DNA of 64,000 nucleotides. It comes from Candidatus Zixiibacteriota bacterium. GTDB lineage: Bacteria > RBG-13-66-14 > B26-G2 > WVWN01. The stretch is taken from NCBI GenBank assembly GCA_030613505.1, contig JAUWLW010000005.1, positions 19,581 to 83,580 of the forward strand, written 5' to 3'. Positions 8,963 through 17,868 of this stretch are shown in pieces. The notes beneath the pieces were generated by a model. The model saw only the letters and a program-made list of their open reading frames with translations, searched no databases and was not told the origin of the DNA. The translations under genes were made by a program, and so were the position numbers. Every line of letters begins with the position of its first letter. The first letter of the stretch is position 1.

Positions 8963-10276
8963 TTACGTCGCCAGCGCCGGATTGGGCGGCGACGCGAACT
9001 TGCCGTCCCGCATCACGACGTTGCCGCCCACGACGGTGAGGGCCGGCTTTCCGCCAACCTCGACCCCATCGAACGCCGTGTTTTTACCGCGGGAGAAAAA
9101 TGAGGCCGCCGTTATAACCGACGCTCCCTCGACATCGAGCACGGCGACGTCCGCCGGCGCCCCCACCGCCAGCGTACCGCCGGTTAAGCCGAACAACTTG
9201 GCCGGCCCGGCGGAAATAAGCCGTACGAAATCGGCGGACGACATACCCGCCCCGGCGACCAAAGCGGTGTAAGCGACCGCCACGTAAGTCTCTATACCGG
9301 AGATGCCAAACGCAGCGTCGTTGAATTCGACGTCCTTGTCAACCACCGAGAGCGGTACGTGATGCGACGCCACGGCGTCGATGGTCCCGTCCGCCAAACC
9401 AGCCTTGACGGCCTCGACGTCGCGCTCGCTGCGGAGGGGCGGCGATACTTTGGCGAAGGTGTTAAACCCTTCCACCGCGCGCTCCGTCAGCCAGAAGTAA
9501 TGGGGCGACGTGTCGCACGTTACCTTGATGCCGTCCGCCTTCGCGCGGCGGATCAGCTCTACCGCGCCCGCGACCGTTACCGGCGAAACGTGTACGTGCC
9601 ACCGCGTCATCCGCGCCAATATGATGTCGCGGATGACCATCACTTCTTCCGCCGACCACGGGATCCCCTTCAGCCCCAACGTCGTGGACACGAAGCCCTC
9701 GTTCATCACGCCCCCCGCCGCCAGCGACTCGTCCTGAGGAAACGCGATTACCGGGACGGCGAAGGCCCGGGCGTACTCCAGGCCCCGTCTCATGACCTGC
9801 GAGTCCATTACGGCGCGGTCGTCGCCCACCGCTACCGCGCCGCCCGTGACGAGGTCGCCCACGTCGGTGAGGGTCTCCCCCCGAAGCCCGCGCGTCAGCG
9901 CCGCCACCGGTTTAAGGCGGACCAGACCCTCCCGGCGGTTCTTGCTCAATAGGAACTCGGCGACGACGATGTTGTCCAACGGCACGTCGTCGCACGGCCG
10001 GCACACCGCGGTCGTAACGCCGCCGGCCGCGGCCGCGCGCGACAAGCTCGCCACCGTCTCGCGGTCGGCGCGGGTCGGCTCGGAAAAGTGGACGTGCAAA
10101 TCGACGGCGCCCGGTATAACCCACTTCCCGGTGGCGTCATATACTTCGGCATCTTCGGGTGCGGATAAATTTACGTCGCACGCCGCCACGACGCCGTCGG
10201 CCAGCAAGAGGTCGCACACCAGGTCGATGTCGCGCGAGGGGTCTATGACCCGCCCGTTCTTTATCAGGAGCTTCAT
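8963..10276 (-). CDS. pyrC: Dihydroorotase homologue (possibly non-catalytic)
   Basis: Amidohydrolase-fold protein of 437 residues; the start ATG 10276 overlaps the pyrB stop (ATGA), so the longer listed ORF is not used. Family features are KNGRVIDPSRDID, DLHVHFSEPT with the HxH metal pair, GVMNEGFVSTTLGLKGIP, SPHYFWLTE, and the terminal GKNTAFDG/VGGNVV region. Key positions are altered. The usual HCED is FPQD, the metal His of the HVSTAG motif appears to be Pro (HVSPVTVAG), and the catalytic Asp of DHAPH is replaced (ASHHVPL). Pseudomonas has an inactive PyrC-prime that only scaffolds aspartate transcarbamylase. The overlap with pyrB suggests the same role here, with an active dihydroorotase elsewhere. 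Homology is sure; activity is doubtful. Confidence 0.85.
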   Translation of the reverse strand: MKLLIKNGRVIDPSRDIDLVCDLLLADGVVAACDVNLSAPEDAEVYDATGKWVIPGAVDLHVHFSEPTRADRETVASLSRAAAAGGVTTAVCRPCDDVPLDNIVVAEFLLSKNRREGLVRLKPVAALTRGLRGETLTDVGDLVTGGAVAVGDDRAVMDSQVMRRGLEYARAFAVPVIAFPQDESLAAGGVMNEGFVSTTLGLKGIPWSAEEVMVIRDIILARMTRWHVHVSPVTVAGAVELIRRAKADGIKVTCDTSPHYFWLTERAVEGFNTFAKVSPPLRSERDVEAVKAGLADGTIDAVASHHVPLSVVDKDVEFNDAAFGISGIETYVAVAYTALVAGAGMSSADFVRLISAGPAKLFGLTGGTLAVGAPADVAVLDVEGASVITAASFFSRGKNTAFDGVEVGGKPALTVVGGNVVMRDGKFASPPNPALAT

Positions 10277-11199
10277 TCGCGTTCGCCGGCTAGCAAGTAG
10301 AGCACGGCCATTCGTACCGCGATGCCGTTGGTCACCTGTTGGACCAGGAGTGGAAACGCGTAGTCTGCCACCTCGGGGGATATCTCGACGCCGCGGTTCA
10401 TCGAGCCCGAATGCAGGACCAGCGCGTCGTCGGCCGCCAGCGCGAGCCGCCGCGGCGTAAGGCAATAGAAACGCGCGTACTCCCGCAGAGAAGGTATCTG
10501 CAAGCGATTGGCGTCGGTGATCTCGACGCGCGACAGTAGTATAACGTCCGCGCCGGCGATGCCGTCCTCGAGGCGCGTCGCCACCCGCACGCGGAATTGG
10601 TCCACGCCGGGCGGAATCAACGTCGACGGGCCGACGAGCGTAACCTCGGCGCCCATCTTCTTCAAGCCGTATATGTTGGATATCGTAGCGGGGCTTCGCG
10701 GGTGGTCGCCCAGTATCGCGACCTTTAGCCCCTCAAAACGCTTCTCGTGTTCCCAAATCGTAAAGAGGTCCACCAGGGTTTGGGTGGGGTGCTCGTGGGG
10801 GCCGTCGCCGGCGTTTATTACCGAACACTCCATCTGGCGGGCGAGTTGGTGCGCGGCGCCGGCCATGGAGTGGCGCACTACCAAGAAGTCGACCTGCATC
10901 GCTTCCACCGTCTTGGCGGTGTCGGTCAGGGTCTCGCCGGTAGCGGCCGAAGACGTCGCCGCGGTGATGTTTATGAAGTCGGCCGAAAGGCGCTTGGCCG
11001 CAAGCTCGAACGAAAGGCGCGTCCGCGTGGAGGGCTCGTAAAAGAGATTGGCCACCGTCTTCCCGCGGAGCGCCGGTACCTTCTTGACGGGCCGCGCCGC
11101 CAACGTCTGAAAATTGGCCGCGGCGTCGAGGATGACGCGGATATCGCCCTCGCTCAGCGCCTGTATGCCCAAAAGGTCTTTCGATTGCAGGGCCACCAT
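10273..11199 (-). CDS. pyrB: Aspartate carbamoyltransferase catalytic subunit
   Basis: Condenses carbamoyl phosphate and aspartate, the committed step of pyrimidine synthesis. The 308 residues match the catalytic chain length. FYEPSTRTRLSFE is the carbamoyl-phosphate loop and HPTQTLVDLFT the second signature. VVRHSMAGAAHQLA and GDGPHEHP are also typical. ATG at 11199 starts 20 nt after the pyrR stop, and the stop overlaps the next gene by 4 nt, so pyrR-pyrB-pyrC form one transcript. No regulatory PyrI chain is visible; the overlapping dihydroorotase-like protein may be its structural partner. Confidence 0.96.
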   Translation of the reverse strand: MVALQSKDLLGIQALSEGDIRVILDAAANFQTLAARPVKKVPALRGKTVANLFYEPSTRTRLSFELAAKRLSADFINITAATSSAATGETLTDTAKTVEAMQVDFLVVRHSMAGAAHQLARQMECSVINAGDGPHEHPTQTLVDLFTIWEHEKRFEGLKVAILGDHPRSPATISNIYGLKKMGAEVTLVGPSTLIPPGVDQFRVRVATRLEDGIAGADVILLSRVEITDANRLQIPSLREYARFYCLTPRRLALAADDALVLHSGSMNRGVEISPEVADYAFPLLVQQVTNGIAVRMAVLYLLAGERE

Positions 11200-11219
11200 T
11201 ACCCCTTAAAAACGCCGGC

Positions 11220-11780
11220 CTAACGTCGGCCGGCGGGACAGGGATACGTTATCACGCGGTCGCCGTCGTCGCCGAAGAGAACCTCGATTATGCGGTCGCG
11301 CTCGATGTCGACGCGCGTTCCGACGAAGTCCGGCTGAACGGGCAGCTCGCGGCCGCCGCGGTCGACGAGTACCGCCAACTCTATACGCCGCGGCCTACCT
11401 AAGTCCATGAGGTTGTCGATAGCGGCGCGTACGGTCCTTCCCGTAAAGATGACGTCGTCGACCAGTACTACCGTCATGCCGGCCACGTCGAACGTGATAT
11501 CGGTAGAACGCACTACGGGCGCGGGACCGATTTGCGAGAGGTCGTCGCGATAGAGCGTGATGTCGACGGTCCCGGTGGCGGCGGGTTTCGCCCCCAATCG
11601 CTCGAGGGCCGCGACGATGCGCTCGGCGAGCGGCACGCCGCCGGTATGGATGCCGACTACCGCCAACTCGTCCGCGCCGGGGTTCTCCGCGACGATCTCG
11701 CTCGCCATGCGCGCGACGGCGCTCCCGGTATCGGCGACCGAAAGTATTTCTGAAACCTCGTATTCGCCTTCAGAAGTCAT
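11220..11780 (-). CDS. pyrR: Pyrimidine operon regulator PyrR / uracil phosphoribosyltransferase-type protein
   Basis: A type I phosphoribosyltransferase of 186 residues starting at ATG 11780 (GGGAGAG just upstream); the longer listed ORF includes leader sequence. The PRPP loop is VVLVDDVIFTGRTVRAA, followed by LAVLVDRGGRELPVQPDFVG, which is characteristic of PyrR. In Gram-positives PyrR binds pyr mRNA and causes attenuation. Being first in a pyr operon here it may sense UMP/UTP the same way, but the leader is under 80 nt and no anti-terminator/terminator pair was seen, so the mechanism is open. A salvage uracil phosphoribosyltransferase function is also possible. Confidence 0.92.
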   Translation of the reverse strand: MTSEGEYEVSEILSVADTGSAVARMASEIVAENPGADELAVVGIHTGGVPLAERIVAALERLGAKPAATGTVDITLYRDDLSQIGPAPVVRSTDITFDVAGMTVVLVDDVIFTGRTVRAAIDNLMDLGRPRRIELAVLVDRGGRELPVQPDFVGTRVDIERDRIIEVLFGDDGDRVITYPCPAGRR

Positions 11781-11826
11781 ATCTCTCCCGCACCAGGTTA
11801 TTACCAACGCAGAGCCAGCGGCGCAA

Positions 11827-11855
11827 AATTTACCACTTTGAGCCTTATATTTCAA
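11827..11855 (-). promoter_or_regulatory. Promoter of the pyrRBC operon
   Basis: Minus strand TTGAAA (11850-11855), 17-bp spacer, TAAATT (11827-11832), about 45 bp upstream of the pyrR start. Confidence 0.5.
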
Positions 11856-11894
11856 GGTTAAAAAACCCCCGGCCGCCGCGGCCTCAACCCGGCC

Positions 11895-13400
11895 CTACGC
11901 CGCCTTTTCGGCCGTACGAGCGATCCAGCGCGAAATAGGCCGGCTCCCGCGGCCCAAATTCCACTGAAGCTCGGCCTCGCGCCAACTCCCCGCGACGACG
12001 CGCACCCCCCGCGCCCGGGCCCGTATCGCGCGTACGCGCTCGCGGAACTCGCGCCGCGATACCAGCAACGCGCCGGCCAAAGGAGTCCGCGGCTTCGGTA
12101 CCAACGGATTGACGCGCGCCTCTAAAGTCAAAGTTTTAAACCGCCGGTTGAGCCGGGCCAGTTCGTCGCCCACGGCGGCCGCGTCGGCCGCACCCTCTCC
12201 CGGCGCTCCCACTATATAATAGAGCTTTATTTTAGATAAACCCGCCGCCGCGGCGACTTCCAGACATTCCTCGAGCCGCCCGGGCGGCGCCGGCTTGCCC
12301 AGCCTGGCCCGCCCCTCCTCCGTCGCGGCCTCGGGCGCCAGCGCCGCGCCCCGCTGGCCCGAGGCGCCGAGCGCCTTCAAAACCGCGGGCGGCCGCGACG
12401 CCGCGAGGGCGAGCGAGCTTACGCTCAACAACATGCCGCGCTCAACGACGCCTTGAGCCAACGCGACGACGTCGCCGTAATCGGCCAAGGCCGCGCCCAC
12501 GAGCCCAACCTTGCCGACCTTTCCCCGTACCTCGTCCACCAACGGCCACAATGACGACAGCTCGCGCCGGCGCGGTGGCGAACTTACCGCGGCGGTCTGG
12601 CAAAAAGAACACGCCCGGCCGCACCCGCGGATAGGCTCGAGCAGGAGCAACTTGCCGAATTCGCCGTGCGGCGTCGCGAGCCACGAGCCGCCGCGGTAAG
12701 GCGTGAGGTCATCCACTCGGGAAGCCTCGACCTTCGCCGGCGCGCCCTCCTCCGGGACAACCGCCGCCGGCGACCCCGGCGCCCCGTACAGAACCCGATA
12801 CAACGCCGGGACGTAGACGCCCGGGACTTGCGCTATAAGAACCAGCACTTCTCGCCGCGGCACGCCGACGTTGGCCGCGACTACGTCAAGAACCGCCGGG
12901 AGCGACTCTTCCGCGTCGCCAAGCACGACGGCGTCCGCGAACGGCGCCAGCGGTTCCGGGTTGGCGGTGACGGCCGGGCCTCCCAATATCACGAACGGGT
13001 CGAACTCGCCGCGCTCCACGGCCCAGGGGCGAACGCCGCCGCCCGCCAACATCCCGTATACGCGCAAGTAATCCGGTTCGTAATAGACGGAGAACGCGAC
13101 GACGTCGGCTTGAGACAACGGCGTTCCGTACTCCAGGCCGATTACGTCTTTTACGACACCTTTGGACGGCTTCCCCGCGTTGCACGCGAAGTACCGCTCC
13201 GCCCGGAACGCCCGGTGCGCGGCGAACGCGCCCCACGCGAGCTGGTACCCCAGCGAGGCCATGCCGACGCGGTAGCCGTTGGGATAACACGCCGCGGCGG
13301 CCAACTCGCCGTCGCCGCCCGGCGCGGGCGTCGCCAAAGCTACCTCCGCGGCGAGGAAGTCCCGCCGGCGTTCGGCGTTCGATTCCTTAGCGTAAGCCAC
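11895..13400 (-). CDS. B12-binding-type radical SAM protein
   Basis: 501 residues with a Rossmann-like cobalamin-binding-type N-terminal half (ADVVAFSVYYEPD, FVILGGPAVTANPEP, ADAVVLGDAEES) and a radical SAM domain whose 4Fe-4S site is GCGRACSFCQ (CxxxCxxC, about residue 255-265). The C-terminal half has the usual barrel segments (KIKLYYIVGAPGE). The canonical cobalamin DxHxxG is not evident, so B12 may not be bound. The family resembles the radical SAM group sometimes fused to DUF2344; the substrate is unknown. The start is GTG 13400 without a good Shine-Dalgarno. No clear functional tie to the neighbours. Confidence 0.8.
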   Translation of the reverse strand: MAYAKESNAERRRDFLAAEVALATPAPGGDGELAAAACYPNGYRVGMASLGYQLAWGAFAAHRAFRAERYFACNAGKPSKGVVKDVIGLEYGTPLSQADVVAFSVYYEPDYLRVYGMLAGGGVRPWAVERGEFDPFVILGGPAVTANPEPLAPFADAVVLGDAEESLPAVLDVVAANVGVPRREVLVLIAQVPGVYVPALYRVLYGAPGSPAAVVPEEGAPAKVEASRVDDLTPYRGGSWLATPHGEFGKLLLLEPIRGCGRACSFCQTAAVSSPPRRRELSSLWPLVDEVRGKVGKVGLVGAALADYGDVVALAQGVVERGMLLSVSSLALAASRPPAVLKALGASGQRGAALAPEAATEEGRARLGKPAPPGRLEECLEVAAAAGLSKIKLYYIVGAPGEGAADAAAVGDELARLNRRFKTLTLEARVNPLVPKPRTPLAGALLVSRREFRERVRAIRARARGVRVVAGSWREAELQWNLGRGSRPISRWIARTAEKAA

Positions 13401-13460
13401 GGGCGTAATAAAAGGCGCCTTCGCGCCCCGACGACGGTACGTGCGGTATGCAGGCCGCCG

Positions 13461-14387
13461 TCAATGTCCCAGGTTTTCGCAAAAGACGTCGTTCGAACCG
13501 GTCGAACAAGGTTCTTCCTCGAGCTGGAGGGTGGTGTGGTTAATTTTAAACTCGGCCGCCAACGCGTCCTCCGCGGCGCGCCTTACCGCGTCGCCGCCTC
13601 CCTCGCAGACGACGAGGTGGGCCGACAGGTTCGTGATGTGCGAGCAGAGCGCCCAGACGTGGAGGTCGTGTACGGCCGTCACGCCCTCCACCGCCGCCAG
13701 CGCCCGGGCGACGTCGCGCGGCCGCACGCCGGGAGGCGTGCCCTCGAAGAGAATCCGGAGCGCGTCCCGCACCAGCCGCCCCGCGCCCCATAGGAGCAGG
13801 CCACCGATAGCGAGCGCCAGAAGGGGATCGACGACGTACCACCCGGTAAAAATGACTATTACCGCGCCGACGATCACCGCCGCCGACGCCAGCGCGTCGC
13901 CGATGACGTGTAGAAAAGCACCGCGGATATTTATATCGGCGCCGACGTGCCGCCGGAGTAGAAGCGCAACGGCGGCGTTCCCCACCAGGCCCGCGGCCGC
14001 GAACACCAGCAGCCCTACGCCCTTCACCGGCGCAGGCTCCAACAGCCGGCCGACGCCCTCCACGAAGATAAAGGCCGCGACGGCTATGAGCGTTACGCCG
14101 TTAATCAAGGCCGCGAAGACCTCGGCTCGATGCCAACCGAAGGTGCGTCGCTCGTCCGCCGGCCGGCGCGCCAAGAGCAGCGCCCCCAGCGACAGCGTGA
14201 GCGCAAACACGTCCATAAAAACGTGCGCCGCGTCGGAGAGCAGCGCCAGGCTACCGGTCCATATCCCGCCGACGATCTCGCCGGCCAGGATCAGCGTCGT
14301 AAGGGATATGGCCCAGGCGAGGCGCCGGGCCGGCTGCCCGGAGGGCAACGCCGAAACGCCGTGGTCTTTGTGGACGTGCTCAGGCAA
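13461..14387 (-). CDS. Cation diffusion facilitator (zinc/iron/cobalt efflux) transporter
   Basis: Exports divalent metals in exchange for protons. The listed ORF begins inside topA; a TTG at 14387 gives a normal 308-residue CDF protein, with AGAGGA 8 nt upstream inside the topA 3' end and only 4 nt after the topA stop. Six membrane segments are visible, with metal-site residues in SDAAHVFMDVFAL (TM2) and HVIGDALASAAVI (TM5), the paired (H/D)xxxD sites. The cytoplasmic C-terminal domain contains VHDLHVWALCSHITNLSAHLV, standard for CzcD/ZitB relatives. A His-containing stretch at the N-terminus (EHVHKDHG) may bind metal. Metal specificity is not readable. Confidence 0.9.
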   Translation of the reverse strand: MPEHVHKDHGVSALPSGQPARRLAWAISLTTLILAGEIVGGIWTGSLALLSDAAHVFMDVFALTLSLGALLLARRPADERRTFGWHRAEVFAALINGVTLIAVAAFIFVEGVGRLLEPAPVKGVGLLVFAAAGLVGNAAVALLLRRHVGADINIRGAFLHVIGDALASAAVIVGAVIVIFTGWYVVDPLLALAIGGLLLWGAGRLVRDALRILFEGTPPGVRPRDVARALAAVEGVTAVHDLHVWALCSHITNLSAHLVVCEGGGDAVRRAAEDALAAEFKINHTTLQLEEEPCSTGSNDVFCENLGH

Positions 14388-14391
14388 GACG

Positions 14392-16638
14392 TTAGTCCTC
14401 TTCGCCCGGGCCGCGATAACCGCAGCTCTTCTTGGCGCAATACTTCCCGCGCTTCCCCTCAAGGAGGTACGGCGCGCCGCAGGCCGGGCATTCCTCATTT
14501 ACCGGGACGGCGTTGGCGGTAAAGTCGCACTCCGGGTATTTCTCGCAGCCGTAAAAGCGGCGATTGCGCTTGCCCCGCCGCTCCACTACCTGGCCGCCGC
14601 ACTTGGGGCACTTGGCGTCCACTTTTTTACGAAGCGGGCGGGTGTTCTTGCACTCCGGGTAGTTGTCGCAAGCGAGGAACTCACCGTACCGGCCGCGCTT
14701 TACTACCATTGCGCCGCCGCACTTCTCGCAAGTCTCGCCGGTGTCCTCGGCCTCGACCGCGACCACCTTACCGTCTTCGTCGCGTTCGAAGTTCATCGTC
14801 TGGCCGCAATCGGTATAATCCTCGCACCGCAAATACTTCCCGAACCTGCCCCACCGCACTTCCATCTTCCCGCCGCACTTGGGACAATCTACGTCGGTGC
14901 GCTCCGCCGCTTCGTCGCGCACCGCGTCCATGACGTCGGCCGCCTGCGCCAGGTCGGCGGCGAACGGGCCGTAGAAGTCGGCCAGCACCGCGTCCCACTC
15001 CGCGCGGCCCTCCTCGACGGCGTCGAGCTGCGACTCCACCTTGGCCGTAAATTTCACGTCGAAGATGTCCGGGAAAGACGCCACGAGCAGCGCGTTCACC
15101 AACTTGCCGAGCTCGGTGGGGTAGAACGCCCGCCGGACGCGTTCGACGTACTTGCGGTCGATAATGGTCGCCACCGTGGGGGCGTACGTGCTGGGGCGGC
15201 CTATGCCGTACTTCTCCAGCGCCTGGACCAGCGACGCGTCGTTGTAGCGCGGGGGCGGCTTCGTGAAATGTTGCTCGGGCGTGGCGTCGGCCAACGAGAC
15301 CTCGTCACCCGCCGCCAGCGAAGGCAGGAGCTCGCCGGCGCCGGTCTCGCGCGGCGTAACCTTCATGAAACCCGGAAACTTGAGCGCTTGCGTCAGCGCG
15401 CGGAAGAGGTACCCGCCGCCCTCAAGCGTAGCGGTCGCGGTGTCGAAGACGGCGTCCGCCATCTGCGACGCCACGAACGTGCGGTAGATAAGGTCGTACA
15501 GTTTAAACTGGTCGGGCGTGAGATGCTCCTTAACCGCTTCGGGCTCTCGCCCCGCGTCGGTGGGGCGAACGGCCTCGTGAGCTTCCTGGGCGCCGCGGCG
15601 GGAGCGATAGAAGCGCGGCTTGGCCGGTAAGTAATCGGAGCCGAACTGTTTTTCGATATGCTTCCGGCACGCGGCCGCCGCAGACGACGCCACCCGCACC
15701 GAATCGGTCCGCATGTAGGTTATAAGGCCCACGCGGTCGCCGCCGCCGACGTCGACGCCCTCGTAAAGCACCTGGGCCAGCGCCATGGTCTTTCTGCCGG
15801 TAAAGCCGAATTGCCTGGCCCCGGCTTGTTGCAGTTTACTCGTGGTGAACGGCGGTACCGGCGAACGGCGCTTCTCGCCGCGCTCGTACGCCGTGACGGT
15901 GAAGCGTTGCTTGAGTATCTTGTCGCGTTCGGCTTGCGCGTCGGCCTCGTTCGCCAGGCGGCGCCGGTATTTGACCAGCCGCCCGGGCGCCATCAACGTC
16001 TCGCCGTCTATGGAGACGAGCGACGCGGCGAAGCGCTCGCCGGCCGCCGTCTCGAATTCGGCCCCCAGAGTCCAATATTCATCGGCGACGAAGTTTTCGA
16101 TTTCCTCTTCGCGCTCGCAGATAAGCCGCACGGCCACGGACTGGACGCGGCCGGCGGAAAGGCCGGTCGTAACCTTCTTCCACAATATGGGGCTGACCTG
16201 GTACCCGACGAGGCGGTCCAGTATGCGGCGGGCCTGCTGCGCCGCGACCAGGCGGAGGTCCAGCTCGCGCGGTTCGGCCACCGCCGCCTTCACCGCCTCC
16301 GCCGTTATCTCGTTAAACGATACGCGCCGCGCGCGGTCGCCGTTCAACTGTTGCGAGAGATGGTACGCTATGGCTTCGCCCTCGCGGTCCGGGTCCGTGG
16401 CCAAATAGATTACGTCCGCGGCCTCGGCCGCCTTGGCAAGGGTTTTCAATATTTTCTTCTGCGCCGGCGTGGATTCGTACGTGGGTTCGAAGCCCTTCGA
16501 TACGTCGACGCCGAGCGAAGACTTCGGGAGGTCCGCAACGTGGCCCTGGCAAGACTTTACGGCGTAACCCTTGCCGAGTATCTTGGCGATGGTCTTGACC
16601 TTAGCGGCCGATTCGACGATTATTAATTTTTTACCCAT
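14392..16638 (-). CDS. topA: DNA topoisomerase I
   Basis: Type IA topoisomerase of 748 residues that relaxes negative supercoils. The TOPRIM domain opens with LIIVESAAKVKTIAKILG and holds the metal triad in ATDPDREGEAIAYHL. The active-site tyrosine is in GLITYMRTDSVRV. The C-terminus carries three to four Cys4 zinc ribbons (CPKCGGKMEVR, CEKCGGAMVVKRG, CPKCGGQVVERRG, and a last CPACGAPYL), more than the minimal enzyme. It lies 10 nt downstream of dprA and 4 nt upstream of the CDF gene; dprA-topA adjacency is common in bacteria. ATG 16638 gives the conserved MGKKLIIVES start. Confidence 0.97.
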   Translation of the reverse strand: MGKKLIIVESAAKVKTIAKILGKGYAVKSCQGHVADLPKSSLGVDVSKGFEPTYESTPAQKKILKTLAKAAEAADVIYLATDPDREGEAIAYHLSQQLNGDRARRVSFNEITAEAVKAAVAEPRELDLRLVAAQQARRILDRLVGYQVSPILWKKVTTGLSAGRVQSVAVRLICEREEEIENFVADEYWTLGAEFETAAGERFAASLVSIDGETLMAPGRLVKYRRRLANEADAQAERDKILKQRFTVTAYERGEKRRSPVPPFTTSKLQQAGARQFGFTGRKTMALAQVLYEGVDVGGGDRVGLITYMRTDSVRVASSAAAACRKHIEKQFGSDYLPAKPRFYRSRRGAQEAHEAVRPTDAGREPEAVKEHLTPDQFKLYDLIYRTFVASQMADAVFDTATATLEGGGYLFRALTQALKFPGFMKVTPRETGAGELLPSLAAGDEVSLADATPEQHFTKPPPRYNDASLVQALEKYGIGRPSTYAPTVATIIDRKYVERVRRAFYPTELGKLVNALLVASFPDIFDVKFTAKVESQLDAVEEGRAEWDAVLADFYGPFAADLAQAADVMDAVRDEAAERTDVDCPKCGGKMEVRWGRFGKYLRCEDYTDCGQTMNFERDEDGKVVAVEAEDTGETCEKCGGAMVVKRGRYGEFLACDNYPECKNTRPLRKKVDAKCPKCGGQVVERRGKRNRRFYGCEKYPECDFTANAVPVNEECPACGAPYLLEGKRGKYCAKKSCGYRGPGEED

Positions 16639-16648
16639 AAGGAATACG

Positions 16649-17767
16649 CTACATGAAGACGCGCCGGTAGTTATTACCCGGGAGCTTCTCGACCAGGCCG
16701 GCGATCTCGAGGGCCAACAACGCGGCCGCGGCTCGAGACGGGTCCCACCCGGCGCGGGCCGCGACCTCGTCGGCCGGCATCGGTTCGCCGCCGACGTATT
16801 TTAAAAGCTCCTGCTCGTCGGCGCCCAACGACGCCACGTCTACCGTCGGCCCCGCCGCCCGGCGCCCTCCCGCGCGCGAAAATTGTGGCGCGACCTCCTC
16901 CAAGATTTCTTCGGCCGAGCCGACCGGCTTGGCGCCGCCCGCGATAAGCCGCCGGCAGCCGTCGCTCGCCGGCGAAAAGATGCTGCCCGGCACCGCGAAG
17001 ACCTCCCGGCCTTGCTCCGCGGCGTGGTAGCCGGTTATGAGGGCGCCGCTACGCTCTCCCGCCTCAACGACCAGGACGCCGGTCGTCAGGCCGCTTATTA
17101 TCCGGTTGCGGCGCGGGAAGTTCTGCGCTTCGGGGCGGGCCGACGGTGGAAACTCCGAAACGACGAGCCCTCTTTCGCATATTTCACCGTACAAGCTTTT
17201 GTTCTCGGACGGATAGACGACGTCGGCGCCGCACCCGAGAACGGCGACCGTCACGCCGCCCGTCTTAAGCGCGGCCCGATGGGCGCAGGTATCTATGCCT
17301 CGCGCCATACCGCTCACGATGGTTACGCCGGCCTCGGCGAGCGATTCGCATATGAACGCCGTCGCGCGTTCGCCGTAGTCGGTAGGCCGTCGCGTGCCCA
17401 CGGCCGCGATGGCCGGCGGCGCCAAGCGGTCCAACGAGCCCAGATAATAAAGCACGGGCGGCGGGTCGTATATGGCGGCGAGCGGCTCCGGATAATCGTC
17501 GTCGCCCCATATAAGGCACCTCAAGCCCAAGGCCTCCGCTTGGGCCATCTCGTCCTCGACTTCCTTCCACCCGTCGAACGTGGCGAGCGCTCGCGCCCGT
17601 TCGTCGCCGACGCCCATAACCGCGGCGAGCTCGTCGAAGGTTTTCGTAAAAACCGCCGCGGGGTTGCCGAAGGTTTCCAGAAGGCGCCGGAAAAATACGC
17701 TTCCGATGCCCGGTACGCGGGCCAAGGCCAACGTGGCCCGCACGCGCTCGTGCCGATCAGCCTCCAT
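16649..17767 (-). CDS. dprA: DNA-processing protein DprA (Smf)
   Basis: Loads RecA on incoming single-stranded DNA during transformation. The 372 residues comprise an N-terminal helix-hairpin-helix region, the Rossmann-like core with AAVGTRRPTDYG, SGMARGIDTCAHRAAL, GCGADVVYPSEN and NFPRRNRIISGL, and a C-terminal winged-helix domain (about 305-372). These are the standard DprA signatures in order. It starts at ATG 17767 and leads the dprA-topA-CDF operon. A prepilin peptidase-like gene occurs at 31.6 kb, but no other competence genes are in the window, so natural transformation is possible but not shown. Confidence 0.95.
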   Translation of the reverse strand: MEADRHERVRATLALARVPGIGSVFFRRLLETFGNPAAVFTKTFDELAAVMGVGDERARALATFDGWKEVEDEMAQAEALGLRCLIWGDDDYPEPLAAIYDPPPVLYYLGSLDRLAPPAIAAVGTRRPTDYGERATAFICESLAEAGVTIVSGMARGIDTCAHRAALKTGGVTVAVLGCGADVVYPSENKSLYGEICERGLVVSEFPPSARPEAQNFPRRNRIISGLTTGVLVVEAGERSGALITGYHAAEQGREVFAVPGSIFSPASDGCRRLIAGGAKPVGSAEEILEEVAPQFSRAGGRRAAGPTVDVASLGADEQELLKYVGGEPMPADEVAARAGWDPSRAAAALLALEIAGLVEKLPGNNYRRVFM

Positions 17768-17812
17768 TTAGGCCGGATTGTATTCGAAGCCGCCGGGGCT
17801 GTCAAGATAAAA

Positions 17813-17863
17813 TTAACGAATCGTATACGCTTGACCGCGTCGCCGCTGTATGTTATTCGTTAA
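17813..17863. other. 9-bp inverted repeat between dprA and a barrel gene
   Basis: TTAACGAAT (17813-17821) and its exact complement (17855-17863) are separated by 33 bp and straddle a possible TTGACC-17-TATTCG promoter for the gene at 17869. It could be an operator or a 5' leader hairpin. Confidence 0.35.
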
Positions 17864-17868
17864 AATCA

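Noticed and set aside
14388-14498. N-terminal extension of the CDF transporter into topA
   Set aside because: The extra 37 residues are Arg/Ala-rich without family similarity and overlap topA; a TTG with a good ribosome site lies just after the topA stop.
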